Positions 35,914 through 47,081 of a DNA stretch of 64,000 nt are shown one piece after another. Made by a program: the position numbers and the translations under genes. The DNA comes from Aricia agestis (Eukaryota > Arthropoda > Insecta > Lepidoptera > Lycaenidae): positions 14,972,001 through 15,036,000 of the forward strand of contig NC_056428.1 of assembly GCF_905147365.1 (NCBI RefSeq), in the 5' to 3' direction. Numbering within the stretch: position 1 is the stretch's first letter; the number at the start of each line of letters is the position of its first letter. The notes under the pieces are model-generated. The model saw only the letters and a list, made by a program, of their open reading frames with translations, was not told the origin of the DNA and did not search any database.

Positions 35914-36093
35914 TTTAATTAACAACTATTTATTCCTATCCAATATCCATCCTTTAATACCATTAATATATTAGTACGAGTATGGATTTAATTAACAAAT
36001 ATATTTTATTCCTATCCATCCTTCAATATCCTTTATTAAAAATATTAGTATGGATTTAATTAACAACTATTTATTCCTATCCATCCTTAAATA
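35903..36093 (+). repeat. three-unit tandem repeat, 68-73-bp period
   Basis: ATGGATTTAATTAACAA followed by TTATTCCTATCCATCC occurs three times, starting at 35909, 35982 and 36050. The array begins at the outer end of the preceding Helitron and includes its last bases. Confidence 0.85.
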
Positions 36094-36328
36094 TTAGTCA
36101 GGGAGCCATAGAATATATTTTTTTATTACTATCAAGCAAATTTTTTGGGATTTGCTTCATATCGATAAGACAAACAACATTTTTATTTTCGAAAAATCTT
36201 GCAAGTGATAGCTAACAGAGATAGAAAGATTTTCATACTTTGGTTTGATGGTCCTAAAATATTGATTGTTCTATTTTCAGGACAATGTTACACATAAATT
36301 ATATAACTATTAACCTACCAATATACCA
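36094..36328 (+). repeat. dispersed repeat E, copy 2
   Basis: It shares TAGTCAGGG, GATAGCTAACAGAGATAGAA and GATTGTTCTATTTTCAGGAC with the copy at 13284, in the same orientation. Confidence 0.75.
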
Positions 36329-36669
36329 AAAAAAATCTGCTGATTAGGGTTCCGTTTTAGGGTTCTGTAATCAACAAAACAAAAATTGTTCTAGGGCTCC
36401 CGTATTATATCCTTTATGCGTTTAAAACGTTTTTCTTGCGTAACGAATCCCACTCCCAAGCGTTAGGCCCATGGCAATAACAACCTATTTCAGAGATAAA
36501 AACTCTTTCCGCATCGTAACCTCCATTGTGGTTGCGTGTAACTGACGGTTAACCATCGTCACAATTAAAAATTAACTACCGATCGTCAGATAAGTAATGC
36601 AAATTGAACAAAAAACAACGATGACTAAGAAATAGAAGCTACCTAGGTACCTAGTTGTTTGCCCAAACG

Positions 36670-37110
36670 TTTTTAGGGTTCCGTACCCAAAGGGTAAAAA
36701 CGGGACCCTATTACTAAGACTTCGTTGTCTGTCCGTCTGTCTGTCTCCAGGCTGTATCTCAAGAACCGCTATAGCTAGACTTCTGAAATTTTCACATATC
36801 TGTTGCCGCTATAACAACAAATACTGAAAACAAAATAAAATAAATATTTAAGAGGGGCTCCCATACAACAAACGTGATTTTTTTTGGCCTTTCTCGCTCT
36901 ATATCAATAATGGCAAGAGGTAGTCACTTGAGTTTTTCACACATTCTTTTGTTATAATATTATGTGTACTTGATATTTAATAATATTAAAATAAAAATTA
37001 ATTTTTTTATTATTTAAATAATACAAAAAACACCATTTTTAGCCTGTTTTGCCCTATATCGGTACGGAACCCTACGTGCGCGAGTCCGACTCGCACTTGG
37101 CCGATTTTTT
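36670..37110 (+). mobile_element. GGGTTCCGTA repeat, short variant, copy 2
   Basis: It starts TTTTAGGGTTCCGTACCC and ends GGTACGGAACCCTACG, CGAGTCCGACTCGCACTTGG, CC. Close in sequence to the copy at 35233. Confidence 0.85.
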
Positions 37111-37815
37111 AATCGACTCACAAATAGGAGGATGTGGATATTTCTTTAGATTCATATTTTTTTAGATAATAAAAAAGTATAGTTCTTTAAAGTTTTAACT
37201 TTAAGGCTTTTACTTAAAAGGTAGTCATTTACCCTAATTGCATTAGTTGATAAAAAATGTTATGAAATCGCTTTAGCCCTTTAGCCCCGAGTACCACACA
37301 TATTTTTTTCCTTTTATCGTCATGTAGGTATCTATTTTTCTATAGTACATCGATGTCGGAAACGCTGTACGGGTTTTATGTGGACTTAGCATCTAATTTA
37401 TCGTCCAATATTTGACAAAATCGTTAGATTGTTAGTTTAGATAGCTATAGGCGTTATACATTGTTATACGTGTATCTACCCCTCGGTAATTAATATAGTT
37501 CGTGACAGCTAAGGCCATAGTTTTCACTCATAAAATTAACCTCAAATTAACATAAAACATAGTTTTTTTTACTCGTTTAAATCCGTTATAATGTAGACTG
37601 TAGAGAGTAGTTAAATAATTATTTTATAAAATGTAGAGTAAAGAGAGACCAAATAAAAAAACTTTCAAATCTCAAAAAAATTGGATGGATATTCTAATAT
37701 TATATTCTCAAAAATGTTTGAAAAATATCTACTTCAGTTGGTCAATACTAAATTATTATAATACCTCGAAGTTGAGTAGAAATATTGAGAGAAAAGTAAG
37801 ATAGATTTTGTAGGC
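37111..37815. other. no recognisable feature
   Basis: AT-rich unique sequence. Confidence 0.4.
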
Positions 37816-37822
37816 ACTAAGC

Positions 37823-38090
37823 AGTAACGATTTTATACGTGGGAGAGCCATGCTTTGGCACGAATGGGCCGGCTCGACCGGAGAAATACCACGTTCTCAC
37901 AGAAAACTGGCGTAAAACAGCGCTTGCGCTGTGTTTCTCCGAGTGAGTGAGTTTACCGGAGGTCCAATCCCCTACCTATTACCCTATTACCCTATTTCGT
38001 CTGATCCTGCGAGTGTCTATGGGCGACGGAAGTTGCTTTCCATCAGGTGACCCGTTTGCTCGTTTGCCCCCTTATTTCATTAAAAAAAAA
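37823..38090 (+). mobile_element. SINE-like element, family B, copy 3
   Basis: GGGAGAGCCATGC, GGGCCGGCTCGACCGG, CAGCGCTTGCGCTG and the CCATCAGGTGACCCG tail with A10 are all present. The GGCCGGCAACGCACC part is deleted. The flanks ACTAAGC (37816-37822) and ACTTAGC (38091-38097) probably are an aged target duplication with one mismatch. Confidence 0.8.
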
Positions 38091-38097
38091 ACTTAGC

Positions 38098-41000
38098 TAC
38101 TGAAAAAATATTTTATTGGTTGTTTATTAGTTGTATTACTTTATTAGTTTTATGGTACAGCTAATATATATTCTGTGGTTGTATATTGTAGTTGAGGCAT
38201 TTATGTATCTGAAAGACTGTGCCCCAGGCCCCTTATACACATTTTGATTAAATATATATTGTGTATTTTATTTTTAATATATTTAGTGTATGATTAATAA
38301 CTATGTTGCAGTCAATTATAAGCTAAAGTTATTACTCAAATGACGCACGTAAATGATAACACTAATAAGGATAATATTAAAGAGTAAAATAAATCATGAC
38401 TTTAAGTAAAACTATTTTTGCGATTTAATCGCATAGTTTTATTCAAAATTCCAACGCGTAGCTCCTATATAAATTTAGTAGATAACAATCAATTATTATT
38501 TAACAGTAGTTTATGTAATTAACAATTAATAAAATTAATTTTTAGTTAAATTATTCCGTTATCATATACATCGCAACAAATTTTAAAAATATTCAAATTA
38601 CTGTCTGAGCTAAAAATTTTAAGGCACCTTGTTTTTACTAGAAGTTAGAACGCATATTTAAGTTTTTACCCATTATGTGGTTTTATATAAGTATGTACTG
38701 ATTAAGTAATTATAAAATATAAACGTATGCTGTAGCTTACCGTTTGTCTCTCTTTTTTTATTTCTTTTTTTAAGCAGAATTAACCGATATCCATACTAAA
38801 ATCATAAAATACGCCAAATTTTCAAGAATTCGTGAAATTTATTCCGGAAGGGAGATAGGTCGATAATTTTCATCTCAGAAACAAATATGGGTTCTGCGCG
38901 ATAAATGAATTAATAAAACGAAAGTTGTTTGTACTACAAAGAAGTTTGGACAACATCCGGTCTGTAAATAGATCACTTGCCAGTAGGTGCATCGAATGCT
39001 CGTTTGTTCAAAATTCATAGGCATTAGACCGTGAATGTAAGGGTATTGACACCACCGGTGATGGGATTGGTGATAATAAACTTATTAACACCAAATTTAT
39101 ACACGCTGATAATATCAGACATAATTATTAAACTGTATATTTTATTCCATGAGGTTTTAAAAAAATAATATTATGCTAGAAGAAAAGAAGATACGTGGTG
39201 TGGTGTGTGATTGAATCTTTTTGATTGAGTGAATAAATAATCCATCATGTCAAAAATTGTTGTCATATTGGTTACAGACACAAAATAAAAGTTTTCAACT
39301 TACATAATAACAGGGAAACAAAAAAACAGGGACAAAACGGTTTTTTAAATTGTATTAAATTACAAAAAAAAAAACTATTGAAATAATATTAACGATCATG
39401 TTAAAATTATATAAAGATATATGAGACTTTCATATCATTTTCGATTATTACTTATATTATTAGGGTTAAAATGTATAAGCTTAAAACCCCTCACTACGCC
39501 CATGATTTCAATTTTCCACTTCTTGAAAAACAACTTCATAATAATATTGTCTTATATTAATAATACTCAAATCGAAAGCGTCAAAATATAATATGCATCA
39601 ACTAACCAGAGCTTATTAATAAAATCATATTTTATGTGTGCAGCGGCGTGTCAAACGAGACTTTATCTATATGAATAATAAAATACTAAAACGAGCACAT
39701 AAACACCAATTCCCCTAAAAATTGTTACTTAACAATTTTGTGTATTATCGTGATCGAAACAAAGTTAACTGGACAGCGTTAACGCTTTCACTCCGCATTG
39801 ATTAACATAATAATTTTCGTTTACCTGCATAATGTAGGGGAGACCGGGTACAATGGGTGACTGAGATTAAAAAAGTAAGTTTGTAAGATTAAGGTAGAAT
39901 AACAATAAGAAAACTTTATAATATTTTATTCGAGCGTTTATTTACTACTTTTTTGATAATTTTTGACTATCTCTTCATTTTTTTTTTCTTTTAATCATTA
40001 TATTAAATTTTCAAATTATTATTGGTGAGTAGATTTAAATGCACATTTTTAACATGTTTTTTTTCGTCATAAAAACAACTTAATTCTAATTTTAAGTGCA
40101 CCTTAAACCGTTCAGATGTATGTGTTGCTTTGTGCAAATCAATTAACACGAAATTAAATAAGTCATGATATAAAACTTTGCAAAAGCAAAGAAAATATTG
40201 TAAATTTTAAAACTTTTGACCACCAAACCGAAGAACAATATATTGAAATACTTTTTATCAACAAAATTCGTAAAGAGGTTCAGTTTAAAGTTTTTTTTCT
40301 GGTAAAATTGTGAGGAATGAAGTAGTCCCACTCTCCTCTAATGAATAGTAGTTAATACGATTCGGGAATCGTTGGGAACTACGCACGTATCCGATCTTCA
40401 TAGAGATAGTGTTTTTAATTACGTCGCGCTAAGACCACACTGAGTTATAGTAGTTTTAAATGGTGAGATATTCAAATTGGGGGATATGTGGCTCTAATGG
40501 TTTATCTAATGCTTCGATGCCCCAGGCTTGTATGTGCACGCTTTAAGGAGTGAGTGATTTTTTTAAATAGCTGTAATCTTGGTAATATGTAGGGACTAGC
40601 CGGGTAAAGCACCCAATTATTGCCACTTTAAATACAGTATGATTTTATATACAGTAGAGAATCCTGTTATTTCTTGTATTTTTGAATGGAAATTTGAAGT
40701 TGCCAAGCAGAGGATAACTCAACGAATGGGTAGTTAGCCCTAATTTAGCGTTCTACAATTTACTATTCGTAGCTAATACTACATAATTTCGCTCAACGTA
40801 GAGAAAATATTTAAAAGCGTGCAACACGATACTGCTTTGCCACTTCAAGTTATTTGAAACCATGAATTCATGCGAATGTGAAGTGAAACCTCTAGATTCG
40901 GGGGATCAATTTTAAAAATAGTCTATTGTATAATATAATATACTAAGAAACTATCTTATTGTCAAGAACATTATATTTATAACGTTGATACGGACCCAGA

Positions 41001-41496
41001 TATCAACACAATCCCTAACCTTATCAAATAAAATGAAGCCATATATTTTTGAGTTCACATTTAAATAAACGCTATCAGAATCGTGTCATGGAAAAATATT
41101 TTATAAACATGACTGCGTTATTTGAAATTTAAATTTTTTGCTTTCATTTGTCCGCTGTCGTAACATGTCGTAATTATTGCGATAAATTCAAAAACAATAT
41201 GGCGCCCAAGATGGCGGTGATAGCATAAAGAGTCTTTAATGGTACACCTGCACATATTAGCCCAGACATTTTGGACAACGGGTGTTGAGTCACCTGGGTT
41301 GTGGGTTTCATATTTTCGGTTGCTTAATTTCTTGATGGCCGATAATTATTTTTGGGCATTGGACATGTGTGATTCCTATTATGATTAACTTATAATAAAC
41401 AAATCCATAGTAAAAATAAGTAAAATGGTACTTTATTGTATTTTGATAAACCTATGTCAAATATCTCAGTAGAGATAAATATAAGAAATTATACTA
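38098..41496. other. long AT-rich stretch without a recognised element
   Basis: This is the largest block here with no supported feature. 38756-38920 may hold a very eroded Helitron family A copy (CCATACTAAAATCATAAAA; GCGCGATAAATGAATT). 41190-41216 contains GGCGCCCAAGATGGCGGT, a possible YY1/PHO-type site. Short open frames show no domain. Confidence 0.4.
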
Positions 41497-41500
41497 TTAA

Positions 41501-41859
41501 GGCCCAATTCGACCAAACTTGAAGTTACACGAGTATAACTATCATGAGAATAATTTTACTCCTTTAATTTACTCTAGGATATTATCGTTTGCATTTTACC
41601 AAGTTACTCAAAGAGTATGAAATAAAATGTCAATTATAGTTCACAATGACACCGACAGTGACAGTTGACACCCTGTTGTGCAACTATTCTCAGTTTAATA
41701 TTTACTCCACCAAAATAGCCCGTGTAAATATTTACTCCCGTGTAATTAATTACCTCATTCTTGGATTAGAAATTGGAAAAACGCAAAACCAGCTTACTCT
41801 TAGATCAGGAAACAGTTTTACTCGAGTAAAATTTTACTCCAGTTTGGTCGAATCCGCCC
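41501..41859. mobile_element. MITE, GGCCCAATTCGACC ends, TTAA-flanked
   Basis: The ends GGCCCAATTCGACCAAACT and AGTTTGGTCGAATCCGCCC are inverted. TTAA lies on both sides (41497-41500 and 41860-41863). The motif ATTTTACTC recurs inside near both ends. The 76-codon open frame within it is not a gene. Confidence 0.85.
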
Positions 41860-42146
41860 TTAATACAACTTTATGAGAAATTATAGTATATTAAAGACAG
41901 CTCTGATAGCTAACAAGCTAAAATCTTTCAATCTGTTTAGGCTGGAGAGCGCTTAAAAACATTTAACATACTTACAATAAATGGTACATACTCTCTGATA
42001 AGTGATAACCCTTTTTCTAATGTAGTCGAGCAACAGAAACTCCAAACTAATTTCCTTACAGCCGTAGCAACATTAGCATACATACACGCACCGTAGAATC
42101 TTAGGAAAACAAGATTACAATCTATTAATATATTTTTATTAGATAA

Positions 42147-42288
42147 AGCCCCAATTTCACCAACGTCTGTTAGTGCTAACAGCTTGTTAAAATGTCAAGT
42201 CTTCTCTTTCATTCATAAGAAAAACGAAAGAGGTAACATGATACTAATTCGAGCGTTAACTTTAACAGTCGTTGGTGAAATTGGGGCT
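42147..42288. mobile_element. MITE, AGCCCCAATTTCACC ends
   Basis: The 142-bp element has ends AGCCCCAATTTCACCAACG and CGTTGGTGAAATTGGGGCT, with inner pieces GTTAGTGCTAACAG / GCGTTAACTTTAACAG. Confidence 0.85.
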
Positions 42289-42963
42289 AATTATTGCAAC
42301 AAAGAGATCCGTAGTAAAATAAGCGAGCAGTAATAGAAACTTTTAAGTAAAATTACAGTAGAATCTATGATGAGCACATATTCCGACAGACTGTCTAACA
42401 GAGTCCAGAGATCATCAAAATTGAGATAAAGAGACAGAGAACAGACCACTCTATCTCGTAACATGTGCTACAGCCTATTAACAAGTCTAGCTACAAGTAC
42501 TATATTAAGTAATATGGTCAACTGCTCTGGTTGAAACTGAGACAGTAGGCACTGCAATCCTAAGTTATATTATGTCTATCTAAACCATGTTAGGTACCCT
42601 GTATGTATGGCATGAGTAACCTAATAAACAATAGAACTTTAGATTACGGAGCACGTATAAGCGGATACGCGGCGAGGTGGAACTAAATAACTTTTTTCCT
42701 CGACTATTAATTACAAATGATGTATTTATTGTACCGGAATCGTATTTTCTGACGGTTAATCTATTTCATTGTTTTTTCATTGTATCCGTTAATAGTGTTT
42801 AATAAATAATAGTTAAAAAAAACTAAAAAATACGCTTAATTTTTTGCAAAAAAATTTAACACATTATTGCATTGTCATTGGCTCTTACCATGTATGCAAA
42901 ATTTCGAATTAATTTTAGACTACTGGTGATAAGTAAAATCGTGGCCAAAGATTCCATCATATA
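42289..42963. other. no recognisable feature
   Basis: AT-rich unique sequence. Confidence 0.4.
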
Positions 42964-43133
42964 GGTACCATCGAGGAAGTTGATTCCTATGCAATTGATA
43001 GACCAACGTTATTTGGTCAAATATGTCAATCCAATGTTAATTGTGATCTGTCAGCTGGGCTTGACGTAACGCGACCAAACTACTTAGGTCCTCGATTTGC
43101 ATATGATAGGAATCAACTTCTCTGATATTACAT
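42964..43133. mobile_element. MITE family H (GAAGTTGATTCCTA), copy 1
   Basis: GTACCATCGAGGAAGTTGAT on the left is mirrored by TAGGAATCAACTTCTCTGAT on the right. The interior holds GTCAATCCAATGTTAATTG and GCGACCAAACTACTTAGGTC. There are four copies in this window. Confidence 0.85.
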
Positions 43134-44008
43134 ACAGTCCAAACTAATAAAAGCGTGTTAAAAATACGCGGTGGGCAAGCACCCCCCAATTTTAGTGGTT
43201 TATTTTTTTCTCTCTGAGTAAAAGCCTTGAGAAGTAGTCTTAGAGCTAATGAAATGTCTCTATAATAACCAAAACGTATGATGTAGTAATAAGTGGGCTA
43301 GCTCAGATCCTGCTGTGCAGCCTTGTGCTGCTTGAAATTCTAAATCTGGCAATGAAAAACGCTTTATAATCAAAGGAAAAACGTATGTCGTATATATCTA
43401 TATTTTGCGGTAGGTAAATAAAGTTTGATTTAAATTTGTCGCATCTCTTGTCGGTTTCGATTATGTCGTCTAAAGTTTTCTTTTTAGTCCTTTAATATAA
43501 ACAGTCATTTAATATTAAGCCACTGTTAATCGATATCTCGGCCCTAAAGCTAACAGGCATTACCTTAATCTCATAAAATCGCTTATCAGTAGAATAATTA
43601 AATAAAAGCGTCTACAGGAATATGTTTTTTTTTGCGTTGCACGACATCCTGTAGACACAAGACCTGACATAATGGGTTAGCACAAAAAGAGGACCCTAAT
43701 CAAATCAGTCACGGCGTCTACGAGAAAAGCGATAAGCGCGAGACAGATTCAATCAATTGGTTCTGTAGTTATTTTTTTAAAGCTTACTGAATTTGAACTT
43801 GAAATTCATAGCGCGAGCGGCCTGTCTCGAAAGTGGTCAAGAATAGGAATGCTACACTTAGATTTTTGTAAGTTTCTAGCTTAGGCGCAATCGTGTATAC
43901 GAAAACTTTGCCTTTATTTTGACATCTTACTTAAATTCAACACTTTGGTCAATAAAAGAATCTTCCAGGTAGAACACAGTAGTACCAACATACCAAAAAT
44001 TTGAAATA
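43134..44008. other. no recognisable feature
   Basis: Unique, AT-rich, with a few GC-richer words around 43640-43830. No repeat end or motif recognised. Confidence 0.35.
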
Positions 44009-44016
44009 GTATACTT

Positions 44017-44351
44017 CAGGGATCACCAAATGGCGGACCGCGGTCCGCATCCGGACCGGCGACCCATTGTGTGCGGACCAAGCACTTTCGAAGATGAACT
44101 TCGTTAAAAATAAATATCAGTCTCGACTCTGATGAACATCTCCAGGACTCAATATCAATAGCTTGCACCAATTTTACTCCAAACTTTAGATAGATGATAA
44201 TAATTAGCAACAAAAATTTTCACTTTTCTTAGCGAAATTTTTCATATTTTAACATAAATAAATGACCATTGTAATTTTCGTTTTTATAAAATGTGTGGAC
44301 CGCAAAGGTCATTTCATTAATTCTTGCAATGGACCCCGAGGGTGACTACTT
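44017..44351 (+). mobile_element. internally deleted hAT transposon
   Basis: It starts CAGGGATCACCAAATGGC, a typical hAT terminus, with repeated GCGGACC/GGACC words just inside both ends. The right end is eroded (GAGGGTGACTACT). Flanks GTATACTT (44009-44016) and AAATACTT (44352-44359) agree at 6 of 8 bases, fitting an old 8-base duplication. Confidence 0.75.
44094..44193 (+). pseudogene. hAT transposase C-terminal fragment, frameshifted
   Basis: The plus strand reads MNFVKNKYQSRL (44094-44129), and after a one-base shift DEHLQDSISIACTNF with a few more residues to a TAG at 44191-44193. The pattern Y-x-SRL-(T)-DEHL-x3-x3-I-A is the conserved end of the hAT dimerisation domain as found in animal hAT transposases and domesticated relatives of the GTF2IRD2/EPM2AIP1 type. 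The missing base lies where a Thr codon is expected. The BED zinc finger, the RNase H-like catalytic core and most of the dimerisation domain are absent, so what remains is the last 30 or so residues joined to the 5' terminus. It cannot encode a working protein. It links the CAGGGATCACC ends to a definite transposase type. Confidence 0.8.
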
Positions 44352-44734
44352 AAATACTTCCATTCCCGACGTCGCGTAACTAATAATAAGTTGTATAGGA
44401 AGTTTTTGGTGTGAAGCCTTGCATACGGATCCCTAATCGAAGGTGGTTGAAATTAACGAGCCAATCGGCAGCTGTTTAAGCTTGACGACTCGCGGTTCCG
44501 TTTGTCTTGTGGGTAATTTTAAACAATTTTCTTCGTCGAAATAAACTGCTATTTTTTGTTGCTATTTTAAGTTTTCTCGTGTTATCTTCTGAATTATCTT
44601 GATTTTATGTTTTTTTGGAAACCTAGAGAGTACTTACTATTAATTAGCAAAATCAGATTGAATAGGATTTACCTACAACCAAAAAGCTACCGGGTATTTA
44701 TCATAAGCTTATGGTAGCTATCAAATTGTCTTTG
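44352..44734. other. no recognisable feature
   Basis: Unique. 44455-44515 is GC-richer (GAGCCAATCGGCAGCTG; ACGACTCGCGGTTCCG) without a supported role. Confidence 0.35.
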
Positions 44735-44880
44735 TCTAACCGCCGTACTCAGAGACATTTAGTTATGATTAACCTTCAATTAAATGAAGAGTTTGACAGA
44801 TAATGTATGGGGCTTATGTCAAAATTTTGAATTAGTTACATTTAAGTTATTAATGTTCCACTCTGAGTACGGCAGTTAGA
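44735..44880. mobile_element. MITE, TCTAACYGCCGTACTCAGAG ends
   Basis: The 146-bp element: TCTAACCGCCGTACTCAGAG on the left, CTCTGAGTACGGCAGTTAGA on the right. The right arm continues matching for about 25 more bases with mismatches. Confidence 0.85.
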
Positions 44881-45381
44881 AATTGATAATTTAAAATGAA
44901 TGGTATGAAAAGTATTAAATCTAAAATTACGCTAAGAATATTATTACCTTACAAAATGGAGCCTCACAAACATACTTTCTTGATTTCTTTTCCTTAATTT
45001 TTTTTACAACCTCTCCCCCAGTAATTAGTGGTTGTTTTGATCGTCTAATGGACGAGCAATGGTCGTGGCACAACCATTTGTAACAATTAACTCGAGTGTT
45101 TACAGTTTCGACCCCTCAAGATTATGCGGAAAAATTGTTTCTTTACTGTAAAATTCATACTAATCAGTAATCACAGATATAGATCAAGATACTAATCTAT
45201 AATTACAAAGAGGATTTATTTGTTTCTTTATTTGCTTCAAAAATATTGGGCTTACATTTGGGCTAAACATATAATATGATAATGTATGATTACCACAAAA
45301 GTTTGTTTTTGTGTCCAGCTATTTTCTTTTCATGATAAAACACTGTAAGGTTTTTCATTTTCGTATAGAGATTAGAAACTT

Positions 45382-45450
45382 CGAGTACCGGGAAAAGTAT
45401 ATAGAATAGTTTTTATCACATAAAAACGTTTCCGTGCGATAAACGAATGC
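45382..45450 (+). repeat. possible eroded fragment of Helitron family A
   Basis: GAGTACCGGGAAAAG, TTTTTATCACA and GTGCGATAAACGAAT follow the order of the family A 3' half. Confidence 0.4.
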
Positions 45451-45511
45451 GTGAATGTCCTAAAATGTCTGTGTAATATTATGAAGTTAACTTTTTTTTT
45501 CTTATTTTCAG

Positions 45512-45595
45512 GTTGTCAGTTGGGCAGGAAGTTCCGCCGCCCGCCCCCGCCCTTCCGTACCGCACTTCCGACGTTTCTGGATTCTACGTCACTAA
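45512..45595 (+). CDS. candidate 3'-terminal coding exon of an unknown gene
   Basis: A strong splice-acceptor pattern ends at AG 45510-45511: a possible branch site (GTTAAC near 45486), a nearly pure T/C tract at 45491-45509, then CAG. The next 80 bases are very GC-rich (GCCGCCCGCCCCCGCCC) in DNA that is otherwise AT-rich, and all three frames are open through them. The frame starting at 45512 stops at TAA 45593; the frame starting at 45513 (LSVGQEVPPPAPALPYR..., then SDVSGFYV) stays open beyond the AATAAA; the frame starting at 45514 (CQLGRKFRRPPPPF...) stops at 45604. AATAAA at 45594-45599 overlaps the first stop and is followed by a T/G-rich element (TTTTGTTTGTTTTG, 45611-45624), as in a cleavage and polyadenylation site. 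I recognise none of the three peptides. Alternatives are a chance acceptor before a GC-rich repeat, or an alternative last exon. No partner exon is identifiable in the window. Confidence 0.35.
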   Translation, partial: VVSWAGSSAARPRPSVPHFRRFWILRH

Positions 45596-45749
45596 TAAAT
45601 ATATAAAATATTTTGTTTGTTTTGATAATACCCTGATATTAAATACTATAAAATAGTGTTAAATGCAAAAGCGAGTAGAAAATTTAGGAATATTTAGAAA
45701 ATAGAAAACTAAAATTTTAAATTATGGCAAGACAATATGGTCAACAATA

Positions 45750-45845
45750 TTTGTGTCCTAATCCACATTTTTATTACATTTTGAATGCAGTCTTGTTCTA
45801 AATTGTCGAATCTTTAACAGCGTCCATATAGGTTGTTAAGTTACA
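45750..45845 (+). repeat. half copy of the TTAACCCACAA MITE
   Basis: CTAATCCACATTTTTATTAC, TTTTGAATGCAGTC and GAATCTTTAACAGCGTCC match parts of 27790-27920 in the same order, with the central part missing. Confidence 0.5.
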
Positions 45846-45892
45846 CTCGAAATAAAGTTAAGTTTTCTTAGACAAGCGATACTATAGCTATG

Positions 45893-46107
45893 TCCACACT
45901 GTGCACTTTCATCTTCAATTTTCGTCATCAACTTTCATATTGGCGCATTCAATAATTCGCAAAACGCAACGCCAATATTGTCATTTTCGAAGTTATGAAT
46001 ACGGTCAGAGGGCATGCGTCACGGGCATGCCTCACGTTCGCTGTTGACTGCGCTATAACGCATGACTTTGACGAACAGAAAAAGGCACAGTGTGGACAAA
46101 GCTATTA
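45893..46107. mobile_element. MITE, GTCCACACTGTGC ends, copy 2
   Basis: TATAGCTATGTCCACACTGT and ACAGTGTGGACAAAGCTAT are the inverted ends. The body (GTGCACTTTCATCTTC; AACGCCAATATTGTCATTT) follows 9698-9914 closely, but the GC-rich palindrome there is replaced by GTTCGCTGTTGACTGCGC. Confidence 0.85.
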
Positions 46108-46305
46108 GATTATTATACAATGTGTCCCAACACCGGTGTCCGATCTAAACTATCTGACTTACTAAATCAAGGAAACTAAATCAAGGATAACGCCAAAAGT
46201 CAAAACATTTACGCATTAAACAACACGGCACTATAATTGAATAGATAAACTAAAGTCAAAACTCTCAGAAACTGGACATAATATTAAGTCGTATATTGTA
46301 TAATA

Positions 46306-46479
46306 TACTATCAGAAAAGTTGATTCCTAGGCACGTAAGGCCTAAGTAATTTGGCCGCGTTAAGTAAAAGTTAAAACCAAGCCGACCGATCACAGCTAAC
46401 ATTGAATTGACATAAGCCGACAAATGATGTAGGTCCGTCAACTGCCTAGAAATAAATTTCCTCGACGGTGCATATGGTA
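46306..46479. mobile_element. MITE family H, copy 2 (reverse)
   Basis: ATCAGAAAAGTTGATTCCTA on the left and TAGAAATAAATTTCCTCG on the right are the ends in opposite order to copy 1; the interior reads AACATTGAATTGACATAAGC. Confidence 0.75.
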
Positions 46480-46902
46480 ACAAACCCGGCAACCCTTTGA
46501 TATGAGGAGTTTATATTATATAGTATAAGCAAGGATGCAAAGAATATGTGGTATTGCCAATATCTCTTAAAAAAAAACGTTTATATGGTCTAAATCTGAA
46601 CGCTTGTCACGAAATTTGTGTCTTGTCTCGTGGCTCGGACAATACGTCGACATCAGACGACACACAGATAAACAAACAATTTCCCAGCCGCAGTTAATGA
46701 CCACGAAATATGTACATAAATAATACTTTCTACCATCACGGTACATTACTGCGAGCGAATTTATGGCTCACATTTGGTGAATTTACGACGACGACAAAAT
46801 GACGGGGGGACTCCCCTACGCAAGAAACATTGTCTTGTTGGACGTCTTAATATTTTGCAAACGAGTGGCGGGCGCCTGATGTAAGTTCCATCTAACGCCA
46901 TA

Positions 46903-47081
46903 GTACCATCGAAGAAATTGATTCCTAGGCAGTTGACGAACCTACGTCATTTGGTCGGCTTATGTCAATTCAATGTTAGCTGTGAATTGTGCTCGGTCGG
47001 ATGGGTTTGACATAATGCTACAAAATTACTTAGGTCCGCCATCTGCCTAGGAATCAACTACGTTGACATATACCTGGTACC
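46903..47081. mobile_element. MITE family H, copy 3
   Basis: GTACCATCGAAGAAATTGAT to TAGGAATCAACTACGTTGAC, with GTCAATTCAATGTTAGCTG inside. Confidence 0.8.

Noticed and set aside
46743..46882. Open stretch followed by GTAAGT, resembling an exon with a splice donor
   Set aside because: No acceptor or recognisable peptide, and it ends where MITE family H copy 3 begins. One hexamer donor match is expected by chance.
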